Of a DNA stretch of 64,000 nt, positions 18,454-27,603 are shown piece after piece. The notes beneath the pieces were generated by a model. The model was not told where the DNA came from, did not search any database, and saw nothing but the letters and a program-made list of their open reading frames with translations. A program made the position numbers and the translations under genes. The stretch's first letter is position 1; each line of letters begins with the position of its first letter. This DNA is from Acinetobacter kanungonis (lineage in GTDB: Bacteria; Pseudomonadota; Gammaproteobacteria; Pseudomonadales; Moraxellaceae). The stretch lies in NCBI RefSeq assembly GCF_009939195.1, contig NZ_JAACKC010000007.1, forward strand, positions 62,001 through 126,000. The letters run 5' to 3'.

Positions 18454-18897
18454 ATGATTGTAAGAAAAGCCTCTCTTGAGGATCTGAATCAACTTGCTGT
18501 TTTATTTGATGAATACCGTCAGTTTTATGGTGCTTCTTCTAATTTAAATTTATCCCAACAATTCTTAAAACAACGCTTTGAAAATCAAGAAAGTGTCATT
18601 TTTGTTCATGTCAAAGACGATGTATTGACAGGTTTTATTTTACTTTATTTGGGTTTTTCTTCTGTCGCTTGTTCGACCTATTATATTTTAGATGATGTCT
18701 ATGTCACTCCGCAATTTCGCCGACAAGGCTCTGCGAAGCAACTGATCGATACCGCAATTTTATTTGCTCGACATGAAAATGCACTGCGGATTAGTCTTGA
18801 AACGCAAAAGACTAATCATGAATCACATCGACTTTATGAAATGATGGGCTTTATTCCAGATAGCGAATTTAGGACGTACCACTGCTTTCTTAAATAG
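18454..18897 (+). CDS. GNAT-family N-acetyltransferase
   Basis: The ATG at 18454 follows a GGAG ribosome-binding site at 18444-18447 with 6-nt spacing, so it is preferred over two upstream ATGs. It gives a 147-residue protein. The GNAT core is visible: ILDDVYVTPQFRRQGSAKQLI carries the acetyl-CoA-binding Q/RxxGxG/A motif, and the C-terminal SHRLYEMMGFIPD is the usual motif B. The substrate is unknown. It resembles ordinary metabolic GNATs more than the tRNA-acetylating toxins, but the adjacent RelB-like gene makes the question worth asking. Its end overlaps the convergent rsuA end by 8 nt. Confidence 0.85.
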   Translation: MIVRKASLEDLNQLAVLFDEYRQFYGASSNLNLSQQFLKQRFENQESVIFVHVKDDVLTGFILLYLGFSSVACSTYYILDDVYVTPQFRRQGSAKQLIDTAILFARHENALRISLETQKTNHESHRLYEMMGFIPDSEFRTYHCFLK

Positions 18898-19600
18898 ATT
18901 CTCGGGTGCGCGCCAGTTCAATTTGCTCAGGCGTTAAATAAATCCATTCACCTTCTTTTAAGTCTGGACATTGTAAAGCCCCAATTTGCACGCGATGCAA
19001 TTGCTCAACTTTATTGCCCACCGCAGCCAGCATTCTTTTCACCTGATGGTAAACACCTTGATGAATTGTCATTTGCAATTCGCATTCTGCTAACTGTTGA
19101 ACATCCGTTGCTGCAAATATGCCCTGTTCATTACGTAATTCAACACCAGTTTCAAGTTGCTGAATCTGCTCAGGAGAAATAGGGTCGGCGGTTTGCATAC
19201 GATAGACTTTAGCCACGTGCTTTTTGGGATGGGTCAAAGCCTGTAAAAATTGACCATCATCGGTAAGCATTAATAAGCCCGTAGTGTCTTGATCTAAGCG
19301 ACCTACACATTGTAAGCCACGATTCAAGAGCACATCATCAAATAAATCAAACACACTAAAATGATGAGTTGCCTGATGGGAGCACTCATATCCAGCAGGC
19401 TTATTTAAAGCAATGTAGATGTTTTCCCGATATTGATAACTTTGCCCATACACTTCAAAAACCAAATTTTCTAAGTTTAATTTCTGCTTTGGATTTTTCA
19501 TGATGTCTTGGTCTATACTGACAGCGCCTGATTTAATTAATTGCTGGCAATGCTTACGCGAACCAAAACCTTGAGACTGCAATATTTTTTCCAAGAACAT
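18890..19600 (-). CDS. rsuA: 16S rRNA pseudouridine(516) synthase-like protein (RsuA family)
   Basis: RsuA-family enzymes make pseudouridine in rRNA. The protein (236 residues from the ATG at 19600) has an S4 RNA-binding domain at the N-terminus (LEKILQSQGFGSRKHCQQLIKSGAVSI), the NKPAGYECS segment and the catalytic GRLDQDTTGLLMLTDDG with its aspartate, then the QVKRMLAAVGN motif. Domain order and length fit RsuA. An alternative ATG at 19630 would add ten residues. It is convergent with the GNAT gene. Confidence 0.87.
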   Translation of the reverse strand: MFLEKILQSQGFGSRKHCQQLIKSGAVSIDQDIMKNPKQKLNLENLVFEVYGQSYQYRENIYIALNKPAGYECSHQATHHFSVFDLFDDVLLNRGLQCVGRLDQDTTGLLMLTDDGQFLQALTHPKKHVAKVYRMQTADPISPEQIQQLETGVELRNEQGIFAATDVQQLAECELQMTIHQGVYHQVKRMLAAVGNKVEQLHRVQIGALQCPDLKEGEWIYLTPEQIELARTRESI

Positions 19601-19725
19601 AATTAGTGACCCATCATCAGACTGCTGCATTTTAAACAATTTTCCAATTACACGCTGATTTTCTCGCTGTTATGCGTCAAAAATCGCTACAATAGTTGCA
19701 TTTTCACACATTCTCCCTATATCTT

Positions 19726-20178
19726 ATGTCTAATCTAGATCTAAATCTGATTGCCCTGCTGGTTTTATTGGCCTGCGGTATTTTCAGCCATAACACTGCT
19801 GTTACCATTGCGGCTGGGGTATTGATCGTTTTTAAAATTACCCCTTTAAGTGAGTTTTTCCCACTCTTACAGCAACACGGCTTAAATGTGGGTATCGTGA
19901 TTTTAACCATCGGAGTACTCACTCCGATTGCCAGTGGCAAGATTCCAGGGGAAGCCATCCTTAAATCTTTTTTAAGCTGGAAATCATTATTGGCGATTGC
20001 TATCGGCTTGTTTGTGGCTTGGCTAGGTGGCCGTGGCGTCAAATTAATGACGCATCAACCAAATGTCGTGGCTGGATTATTAATTGGAACGGTTGCTGGC
20101 GTTGCACTCTTACGCGGTGTGCCTGTCGGCCCACTGATTGCTGCGGGCGTTCTTTCTTTATTTATTGGACAATCTTAG
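19726..20178 (+). CDS. DUF441 family inner-membrane protein (YeaL-like)
   Basis: The 150-residue protein from the ATG at 19726 is almost entirely hydrophobic, with about four to five membrane helices. Family-typical phrases include [30 protein letters not shown] and [21 protein letters not shown]. These match the DUF441/YeaL family of unknown function. It is likely transcribed alone and converges with metR. Confidence 0.85.
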   Translation: MSNLDLNLIALLVLLACGIFSHNTAVTIAAGVLIVFKITPLSEFFPLLQQHGLNVGIVILTIGVLTPIASGKIPGEAILKSFLSWKSLLAIAIGLFVAWLGGRGVKLMTHQPNVVAGLLIGTVAGVALLRGVPVGPLIAAGVLSLFIGQS

Positions 20179-20251
20179 TTCAAGTTACAGAAACGAATTG
20201 TGATGATGCAGCAAATGAACCACATCATCACGATTTTACGCTTAAACAATC

Positions 20252-21172
20252 TTATGACAAATAATATTGATGACGTTTTTGCGAGAACTTTTCCAATTGT
20301 TTGAGGAAACCTTCAAAATAGTTCTTCTCTTTTTCTTCAGTCCGATAACCCGCATATAAAGTACGACGTAAGCCTTTTTCAGACACACAATCTAAACGGC
20401 GTGAAGTGACCCAGCCCTTTTGTTCATATTCATTCACCACCCAGTCTGGTAAAGCAGCAATACCACGACCACTTGCCACTAACTGAATTAACATTTGGGT
20501 TAAATCCGTTGTTCGGATTTGCTTAGGTTGAATATTCGCAGGAATAAACAACTTCGACATAATATCTAAACGGTGTTTATCAACTGGATAGGTAATTAAG
20601 GTTTCTTCGGCCAATTCTTGTACGGTAATACGCTCGGCACGCACCAAAGGATGTGTATTTGACAGCACTAAACGGGATTCATATTCAAAAATTGGAAAGT
20701 AATCAATGCCCTTTAAAGCAATTGGATCTGCGGTAATTAGTAAATCAAACTCAGCATTTTGCAATAATTCATGCGGATTAGACTCGAAGCCAGAAGCAAA
20801 GTCTAAATCGACATCTGGATACTGCTGACGATATTGATTTAAAAGCGGCATCAACCAATCAAAGCAACTGTGGCATTCAGAAGAAAAAATAATTCTTCCT
20901 GTCTGCCCATGCACAATGCGTGTGATATCTGTTTGCGCAATTTGAATTTGTGGCAATACATCATCCGCGAGTTTGAGTAAGCGCTGCCCCACATTCGAAA
21001 ATGTCACAGGACGGCTACGGCGATTTACCACCTCTACCCCATACCAATGATCTAATTCTTTCAACTGATGTGAAATCGCTGAAGGGGTTAAACAGAGGTC
21101 ATTGGCAGCAGCAACTAAAGAGCCATGTTCACGTAGCGCAAGTAATGTTTTTAAGTGTCTAATTTCAAGCAT
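20252..21172 (-). CDS. metR: LysR-type regulator of methionine synthesis, MetR
   Basis: The 306-residue protein has an N-terminal LysR winged helix (HLKTLLALREHGSLVAAANDLCLTPSAISHQLKEL) and a periplasmic-binding-like effector domain. The segments SSECHSCFDWLMPLL, GIDYFPIFEYESRLVL and SGRGIAALPDWVVNEYEQKGWV align well with MetR, which senses homocysteine and activates metE and related genes. No metE is adjacent. Its upstream side faces an unusually long non-coding stretch. Confidence 0.85.
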   Translation of the reverse strand: MLEIRHLKTLLALREHGSLVAAANDLCLTPSAISHQLKELDHWYGVEVVNRRSRPVTFSNVGQRLLKLADDVLPQIQIAQTDITRIVHGQTGRIIFSSECHSCFDWLMPLLNQYRQQYPDVDLDFASGFESNPHELLQNAEFDLLITADPIALKGIDYFPIFEYESRLVLSNTHPLVRAERITVQELAEETLITYPVDKHRLDIMSKLFIPANIQPKQIRTTDLTQMLIQLVASGRGIAALPDWVVNEYEQKGWVTSRRLDCVSEKGLRRTLYAGYRTEEKEKNYFEGFLKQLEKFSQKRHQYYLS

Positions 21173-22094
21173 ATTTATTATGAGTCCGCAAAGGTCAAAC
21201 CTTATAGCCCATCAGAATTTGAGGTTTTCAAGCGACTAAGCACTTAACCCGAGATCTGGAGAAAATCTCAATATCATTAAATCTGTACGGGCAATATCAA
21301 AGATGATTTATGTGAATTGACTTCAACCCACAAAATGAAACCTACTCATTCTATCATTAAATTCATTAGTGAGTTTCATTTTTAGTTTTATTTCAGTCTT
21401 TTCTATTTAAGTGAATATAATTCAACAATCAAAAGATTAGCTTTGAAATATACCGTTTAAATATTCCATCGACTTCTACTGAAGTTGAACTCTAATTCAT
21501 GGCAGAAGCAAAAAATTCTCTTCTCTGATCTAATAAGCTTCTGATTTTTTTCACTGATGATTGATTTAAATCCTCATTGAGCTGAAGAGCATTCATCTGA
21601 GTAGTCATCTTAAATACTGATCATTAGTATCTTTTCAGGATCAATGACTAAGAATTTATACAAAGCGAGAAAAATTATAGACTCTTATTGCTATATGTTT
21701 ATCATTCGACCCAAATGGTGGTCAAAACACATCACTAGATCGAAACAAAAAAACACTGATAGAATTAGTGAAATGTCATATCAAGTATGTGAAACATTCA
21801 TTCTGAGCATTTAAAGGCTTCATCCAAACATATATTTAGCCAATAACCATTTCGAACTTTGGTCGAGTTTGCTGAATAATATATTCACTTGATCAGCGGA
21901 AATTTCTTCCCAGTAAAATTTCAAAGTTTACGAAAAACGATAAGCCACTAATTTTATTCAATTAAATAATGCATAGTAATTTACTTATAATTCACCATAA
22001 TCTTTCAACTATCATTCCATTGCAGATAAATATTGTATTCTTAGAATGACTTCATTTTATGCTCAGATCATCAAACTGGACTTTGAGTGTAAAC
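21173..22094. other. 922-bp AT-rich intergenic region between metR and mhpB
   Basis: I see no open reading frame with coding character and no RNA gene. The region is AT-rich and frequently interrupted by stops in all frames. An imperfect hairpin (AATGAAAC at 21335-21342 with GTTTCATT at 21372-21379) precedes a T-rich stretch and could be a weak terminator. The metR and mhpB promoters must lie here, but I could not place them. It may be decayed coding sequence. Confidence 0.6.
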
Positions 22095-23039
22095 ATGCCC
22101 GTTAAATTAATTTGTGTTTCACACACCCCGCTTTTGGATTTTGCCTCCCCACCACCAGAAATTGAAGCTTCTGCCCGCGCAGCGTTTGCCCAACTTGCGC
22201 AGCAAGTCAAAGCGTATGACCCGACTCTGATTATTTCCTTTGGTCCTGACCACTTTAATGGTTTTTTTTATGACTTGATGCCAAGCTTTTGTGTGGGTGT
22301 CCGCGCAACTGCTGCTGGTGACTGGAACTATGGACCTGCACCACTGAATGTGCCTGAAGAAAAAGCACTTGGACTGATTGAATATTGCTTAGAGCATGAT
22401 ATTGATCTTTCCTACTCCTACCGTATGCAAGCCGACCACGGAATTACCCAACCGCTCGATTTATTTTGCGATGGTCAATTGGACCGTTACCCTGTGATCC
22501 CAATTTTTATTAATGGCGCTGCCAGCCCAATGCCGCGCACTAAACGCGTCATTCAAATGGGGAAAGTCATTGGTGAATATCTCAAAACCTTGGATGAACG
22601 TATTCTGATTATCGGTTCTGGTGGATTATCACATGATCCTCCAACCCCGCAAATTCAAACTGCACCAGCCGAAGTGCAGGAATTCTTGATTGCAGGACGT
22701 AATCCTACGGTTGAAGCGCGAAATATCCGTCAGTCTAAAGTGATTGCGGTTGGTCAACGTCTTGCCAATGGCGATATGAGTGCAGCATTACCCTTAAATC
22801 CTGAATGGGACAAAGATTTACTCCAGCGCTTTAAACATGCAGATTTTGATTATTTAGCTGCAATGAGCAGTGAAGAAATACGTCGTGACGGAGGACGTGG
22901 CGGTCAGGAAATTCGTGCATGGATGGCTGCTTTTGCTGCACTTTCTGCTTTTGGCGAATATGATGCAGAAATTCAATATTATGAACCGATTCAGGAATGG
23001 ATTGCTGGCATGGGTATGATGACTGCATCACCGCTTTAG
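22095..23039 (+). CDS. mhpB: Extradiol ring-cleavage dioxygenase, MhpB-type (2,3-dihydroxyphenylpropionate dioxygenase)
   Basis: The 314-residue product (ATG at 22095) matches MhpB along its whole length. Conserved segments include VSHTPLLDF with an iron-ligand histidine, FGPDHFNGFFYDLMPSF with a second histidine, MQADHGITQPLD, IFINGAASPMPR, GSGGLSHDPP and the C-terminal YYEPIQEWIAGMG. The enzyme is a class III (LigB-type) Fe(II) extradiol dioxygenase that cleaves the ring of catechol-type phenylpropanoids meta to the hydroxyls. No other mhp genes (hydroxylase, hydrolase, hydratase, aldolase) are near, so the true substrate and pathway are open. An MFS transporter gene follows 228 bp on. Confidence 0.88.
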   Translation: MPVKLICVSHTPLLDFASPPPEIEASARAAFAQLAQQVKAYDPTLIISFGPDHFNGFFYDLMPSFCVGVRATAAGDWNYGPAPLNVPEEKALGLIEYCLEHDIDLSYSYRMQADHGITQPLDLFCDGQLDRYPVIPIFINGAASPMPRTKRVIQMGKVIGEYLKTLDERILIIGSGGLSHDPPTPQIQTAPAEVQEFLIAGRNPTVEARNIRQSKVIAVGQRLANGDMSAALPLNPEWDKDLLQRFKHADFDYLAAMSSEEIRRDGGRGGQEIRAWMAAFAALSAFGEYDAEIQYYEPIQEWIAGMGMMTASPL

Positions 23040-23267
23040 CAGCAACTGACTGTGAAGTTAGTTGACCATTACACTAGCTTCACCCTCCCGATCTGGTGAA
23101 TAATTCACATTGAGTATGAATTTCCTCCATATTCACAAGTCATAAATTATGTGATCATTCCCATATTAATTTACAAAAAAGTCCAATCCAGAGTGATTTG
23201 CTCTGCTTAATTTTAGATCTTTCACTTATAATAACTAGCTCTCCCACACCAACTTATCTCTATTACA

Positions 23268-24497
23268 ATGACATCTATGAATTCCAATGATTCTATCGAT
23301 GCAAAGCCTACTTATTCCTTATTTTGGGTGATTTTAGCCCTCGCGGTAGGAGGCTTTTGTATTGGTACGACTGAATTTGTCGCTATGGGACTGATTCAGG
23401 AAATTTCTCATAATCTTCATGTCAGTATTCCTGTGGCTGGGCATTTCATTAGTGCCTACGCATTAGGTGTCACTATTGGCGCACCGATTATTGCCATCCT
23501 TGCAGCGAAAGTACCGCGTAAAACGCTGCTGATTGGGCTGATGCTTTTTTATGGCATAGCCAACGGTGTAACAGCTCTCGCCCATACTTATGAGAGTATG
23601 TTGATTTCACGCTTTATTGCAGGATTACCACACGGCGCCTATTTCGGTATTGCCGCCTTAGTGGTTGCTGAATTTGCAGGGAAACAAAAGCGTGCTTCTG
23701 CTGTGGCAAAATTAATGATGGGTTTAAATGTCGCAACCGTGATAGGCGTGCCTTTTGCAACATGGCTAGGACAAAACTATGGCTGGCGTGCGGGCTTTGA
23801 ATTCTCTGCATCTATCGCATTTTTAACCGTTATCGCAATTTTCTTTTTTGTACCGCAAATACAGCAAAAGCAAACGGCCAGTATTCAAAATGAATTACGT
23901 GGCTTAAAGAACACCCAAATGTGGCTTACTCTTGCAGTGGGAGCCATAGGTTTCGGTGGACTGTTTTCAGTCTATAGTTATGTTTCCCCAATCCTGACCG
24001 AATACACCCATGCCAGCATTCAGGTTGTGCCTTTTGCGCTTGCCAGTATTGGTCTTGGATTGGTCATTGGGGGCTTGGTTGCAGGACATTTTGCCGATAA
24101 AAATCTAAATAAAGCCATTATTTGGGTCTTGCTGTCCAATGCCTGTTCTTATGTGATTTGTGCATTTTTTATTGGGAATCTATACACCGCTTTTTCTGCA
24201 TTATTCTTGGTCAGTTTTAGTATTGCTGGTTTAGGGCCATTACTGCAAACTCGCCTGATGGATGTCGCTGGCGATGCGCAAAGTTTGGCGGCTTCGCTAA
24301 ATCATTCTGCTTTTAATATTGCCAATGCACTTGGTGCTTTTCTGGGTGGATGGTTGATCAGTCATGGCATGGGCTGGTTAGCGCCAATTTGGGTAGGTGT
24401 GATCTTAAGTCTTGGTGGATTAATCATTCTTTTAGTCGCCTTTCAGCATGAAAAGAATCAGCAACAGGATACTCAAACCTGTCAGGAAACAAGTTAA
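23268..24497 (+). CDS. MFS transporter, DHA1 family (AraJ/YdhP-like)
   Basis: The 409-residue protein has about 12 hydrophobic segments. The first reads GGFCIGTTEFVAMGLI, the signature of AraJ/YdhP-type drug:H+ antiporter-1 exporters. The loop sequence ILAAKVPRKTLLIGLML corresponds to the MFS motif A region, and HGAYFGIAALVVAEF is also shared with that group. It probably exports small organic compounds. Whether it serves the mhpB reaction is unknown. A bidirectional terminator separates it from the convergent channel gene. Confidence 0.87.
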   Translation: MTSMNSNDSIDAKPTYSLFWVILALAVGGFCIGTTEFVAMGLIQEISHNLHVSIPVAGHFISAYALGVTIGAPIIAILAAKVPRKTLLIGLMLFYGIANGVTALAHTYESMLISRFIAGLPHGAYFGIAALVVAEFAGKQKRASAVAKLMMGLNVATVIGVPFATWLGQNYGWRAGFEFSASIAFLTVIAIFFFVPQIQQKQTASIQNELRGLKNTQMWLTLAVGAIGFGGLFSVYSYVSPILTEYTHASIQVVPFALASIGLGLVIGGLVAGHFADKNLNKAIIWVLLSNACSYVICAFFIGNLYTAFSALFLVSFSIAGLGPLLQTRLMDVAGDAQSLAASLNHSAFNIANALGAFLGGWLISHGMGWLAPIWVGVILSLGGLIILLVAFQHEKNQQQDTQTCQETS

Positions 24498-24520
24498 GTA
24501 TTTTTAATCCATTTCAAATA

Positions 24521-24554
24521 AAAGCCCTGAGAATACAATAATGCTCAGGGCTTT
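24521..24554. terminator. Bidirectional rho-independent terminator
   Basis: The hairpin AAAGCCCTGAG / CTCAGGGCTTT with a 12-nt loop sits between the convergent MFS and ion-channel genes. T-runs on both strands suggest that it serves both. Confidence 0.88.
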
Positions 24555-24574
24555 TGCTTCATGCTTTTAAATCT

Positions 24575-25558
24575 TTATTCAGGTAACTTTTTACCGCAAT
24601 GTGGGCAATAGGCATATTGATCCCGTTCCTGTTTCAGCGATTCTTCCTTTTGCTCTCGAATCAATTGCAGAATAATATCTTGGGTTTGTTCATTGGTCAG
24701 CCCAACTTCTTTACGGATTTCCTCAATCTTCTCTTTTTCTAAAACAAAATCGATCTCGCTATTTTGAATCAATTCGCGAAATCTGAGTTCAAGCTCTTGC
24801 TTACGTAATTCAAGTTCATTCGCCAAACCATTTGCCAAAATACCCGCAGGTAAAGCAGCCAATCCCACGCCCAAAATAGTAATTAAGGCGCCAAGGAAAC
24901 GTCCCAATGGGGTTACAGGCGTCACATCTCCATAACCGACCGTGGTCAGCGTCACCACTGCCCACCACATGGAGGCAGGAATAGAACTAAAGACCTCAGG
25001 TTGTACCCGACTTTCAATCAGATATACACCTGCCGCAGCCATGATGATCATAATCACCAAGATAAAAATCACGGCTTGGAACGAGCCTTTTTCACGCTCA
25101 ATCACACGCAACAGAATTTGCAGCGAGACAAAATAACGGGTCAGTTTTAATAATCGGAGTAATCGTACAATTCTGAGGAAACGCAGGTCGAAATGGACAA
25201 AGAAATTCAGATACGCAGGTAAAATCGCAAGCAAATCAATAATCGCACCACCACTGGTCACCCACTTCAGGCGGTTTGTCCACGGTGATTCAAAGCTATC
25301 CGCTTCCGCAATTGACCAAAAGCGCAATATGTACTCTAAGGAAAATACAAAGATTGAGAACAGCTCAAAATAGTAAAAAAAATCGTGGTACTGCACATAG
25401 TATTTTTGAATGGATTCAATTAAGACTGCTGCCGCATTACTCATAATCAATGCGATCAGAAAAATATTCAACCCACGACTAAATCGAGATTCATAATCTT
25501 CATTGTGCAAATTATTGTAGACAAACTTGCGCAGTGTATACCATGCCGTAAATTTCAT
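24575..25558 (-). CDS. Voltage-gated-type potassium channel with C-terminal zinc-ribbon tail
   Basis: The 327-residue protein has six membrane segments. An S4-like stretch (FDLRFLRIVRLLRLLKLTRYF) carries regularly spaced arginines, and the pore filter is TLTTVGYGDVTPVTPLGR. This is the Kv/KvAP-type layout. The cytoplasmic end has a long charged helix (residues about 250-305) and finishes with YCPHCGKKLPE, half of a CxxC zinc-ribbon. It probably sets or senses membrane potential. The ion selectivity filter TVGYGD indicates potassium. Confidence 0.9.
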   Translation of the reverse strand: MKFTAWYTLRKFVYNNLHNEDYESRFSRGLNIFLIALIMSNAAAVLIESIQKYYVQYHDFFYYFELFSIFVFSLEYILRFWSIAEADSFESPWTNRLKWVTSGGAIIDLLAILPAYLNFFVHFDLRFLRIVRLLRLLKLTRYFVSLQILLRVIEREKGSFQAVIFILVIMIIMAAAGVYLIESRVQPEVFSSIPASMWWAVVTLTTVGYGDVTPVTPLGRFLGALITILGVGLAALPAGILANGLANELELRKQELELRFRELIQNSEIDFVLEKEKIEEIRKEVGLTNEQTQDIILQLIREQKEESLKQERDQYAYCPHCGKKLPE

Positions 25559-25661
25559 TGCTTTTCTAATTTATTCTTATCCGATAAATCGCAGTGTAGC
25601 GCAAGTTTTTAAGAAAGTAAGCAAGAATTGCACTTGCCTACGCTTCTCTTTTACAACAGTT

Positions 25662-27377
25662 TTATTCGATGTAAAGCAATGCTAAACGCACTTGATCATA
25701 TCCCATTCTTGGGTTGGTGGCTTCCACAATTGGACGCAGTTTTATGGCGCCATCATCTGCAAAATGATCTGAATTTTGACGCTTTTGCAAACGTTTATAA
25801 ATTTTACGCACTTCTTCGACCACTTCATCCCCAGGATGAGCGACTGAAATATCCAAACCTTGCTCTTTATGCAAACGCCCAAGATGATTAATGATCGTAG
25901 CGGGTGTTAAACCTCGTTCAGTTGCAATATCTTCAATCTCATAGCCTGACTCAAAGAGTTCACGGGTTTCATCTAGGGTCGCAGAGGCATAGTTTTGCTT
26001 GCCTGCATTACGCGCAATTTTCTTTTCATTGCGTTCAATTTCAACTTCATTTAACGTTCCACCACAATGACGAATAAAGGCTTTGTGTTGAACTGTTAAA
26101 TCTTGATCTTCAAAATTGTGCTCGGCTTCTTGTGACAACTCTTGAAAACGTCGATCGGCCTTAATGGCCAAACTATCCAGTTCCAAAGCTTGCATATTAA
26201 AACCTAGCAGCTTTAAACCCTGTAAGGATTTTAACCGTGACAAAGCCACATAACCTTGCCCTTTTTCAAAGGTGTGGCTTAAGTTGATTTCTGCCGCAGC
26301 CAAGGTCATGCCTTGTGATTTATGAATGGTGATTGCCCATGCCAAACGTAATGGAATCTGCTGTAAACTGGCAATACTCTTACCCGCTTCATTATCGACA
26401 GACCAAGTTTCAGGCTCAACCAACAACACCGAACCATCAGTGAGTTTCACTTTTGGCAGAATGCCATGATCATCATCTTCTTCAAAACCAATGACTTCAC
26501 CCAAGCTGCCATTGATATATCCCATATCAAAGTTATTTTTGACAAACATGACTTTGGCATTTTTCTTGAGGGTTAAAGCTTCGGGCGCACGTACCGACGA
26601 TTTTAAGGTTTCAATTAATTTATCATTACCATCACAGACTGCCATAAATTCATGACCTTGCTGCTCAATGGCATTTAAATGTTGGTAATTAATCGAATCA
26701 ACATCCATATTATGGGTATACAAACGTGTGAAGGTTTCACCGATGTCTTGGGTACGGGTCTGCTCTAAAGCATGTAAATGTTCTTGAGTAATGCTTTGGC
26801 TACGAATCGCATTCAAAATATCATTCAGATAATCATTGCCCTGACGATGTTGTTCAGTCAGATAGCAAACACGAAACTTGGCTTCGACCCATGCCTCTGA
26901 CATAAAGCAGAATTTATCCCGATTCTGTTCTTCTTTTTTCCCGACTGGCGGTAACTGGAAAAAATCCCCCGCCACAATCACCTGAATACCACCAAAAGCA
27001 TCATCACTTTCTTTAAAGTATTTCAGCACCTGATTAACCAAATTCAGCTGCTTGGCATGTAACATTGAAATTTCATCTATGATCAATACCTGCGCATTTT
27101 CCAGATGCTCTTTCAGATATTTGCGTTCTTTCATGCGCTTCAGATCATCATCGCTTAGGCTATCTTTAATACCGATGCCCGCCCAAGTATGAATGGTCAT
27201 GCCGTTCATATGAGTTGCAGCAATACCTGTTGACGCGGTAATGGCAACAGGCACTTTACGTGCTTTTAAGTAATTGATGTACTGATTTAAGGTATAGGTT
27301 TTTCCTGCACCAGCCGAACCTGTAAGGAAGACATTTTCGCCCGCTTTGAGCAGCTTGAGTGCAGTTTCTTGTTTCAT
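25662..27377 (-). CDS. PIF1-like DNA helicase with C-terminal helix-turn-helix
   Basis: The 571-residue protein has Walker A LTGSAGAGKTYTLNQ (near residues 20-34), Walker B VLIIDEISML, the Q-rich motif VAGDFFQLPPVG and the C-terminal superfamily 1 motif WAITIHKSQGMTL with YVALSRLKSLQGL. This is the PIF1/RRM3-like SF1B arrangement, expected to unwind DNA 5' to 3'. Near the C-terminus DETRELFESGYEIEDIATER followed by LTPATIINHLGRL resembles the helicase-associated HTH found in some RecQ/PIF1-like proteins. The start ATG at 27377 is chosen; an upstream in-frame codon would add five residues. Confidence 0.88.
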   Translation of the reverse strand: MKQETALKLLKAGENVFLTGSAGAGKTYTLNQYINYLKARKVPVAITASTGIAATHMNGMTIHTWAGIGIKDSLSDDDLKRMKERKYLKEHLENAQVLIIDEISMLHAKQLNLVNQVLKYFKESDDAFGGIQVIVAGDFFQLPPVGKKEEQNRDKFCFMSEAWVEAKFRVCYLTEQHRQGNDYLNDILNAIRSQSITQEHLHALEQTRTQDIGETFTRLYTHNMDVDSINYQHLNAIEQQGHEFMAVCDGNDKLIETLKSSVRAPEALTLKKNAKVMFVKNNFDMGYINGSLGEVIGFEEDDDHGILPKVKLTDGSVLLVEPETWSVDNEAGKSIASLQQIPLRLAWAITIHKSQGMTLAAAEINLSHTFEKGQGYVALSRLKSLQGLKLLGFNMQALELDSLAIKADRRFQELSQEAEHNFEDQDLTVQHKAFIRHCGGTLNEVEIERNEKKIARNAGKQNYASATLDETRELFESGYEIEDIATERGLTPATIINHLGRLHKEQGLDISVAHPGDEVVEEVRKIYKRLQKRQNSDHFADDGAIKLRPIVEATNPRMGYDQVRLALLYIE

Positions 27378-27603
27378 AAGACCTATAACCATTAAAGAAC
27401 GGCTATAGCCTAACGATTTTTGCCTTAAAAGTTAAGCACAGACCCAAAATCTCGTCATTTTACTACGACTGATCTTTGATAAAAAATGATAAATATCAAA
27501 AATATGTATTATATATTTCTAGCAAAATTTAAAACATAAAAAATAATAGTACTTCAAAACTTTTAAGTTGTATCGGTCAAGCAAAAATCCTATCTATTTT
27601 TAA

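Noticed and set aside
21173..22094. Possible hidden gene or pseudogene in the large gap before mhpB.
   Set aside because: No reading frame resembles a protein I recognise, and remnants could not be identified by eye; kept only as an open question.
25628..25891. Plus-strand 87-residue frame overlapping the helicase end.
   Set aside because: It is antisense to the conserved HTH region of the helicase, has no ribosome-binding signal and no recognisable domain.
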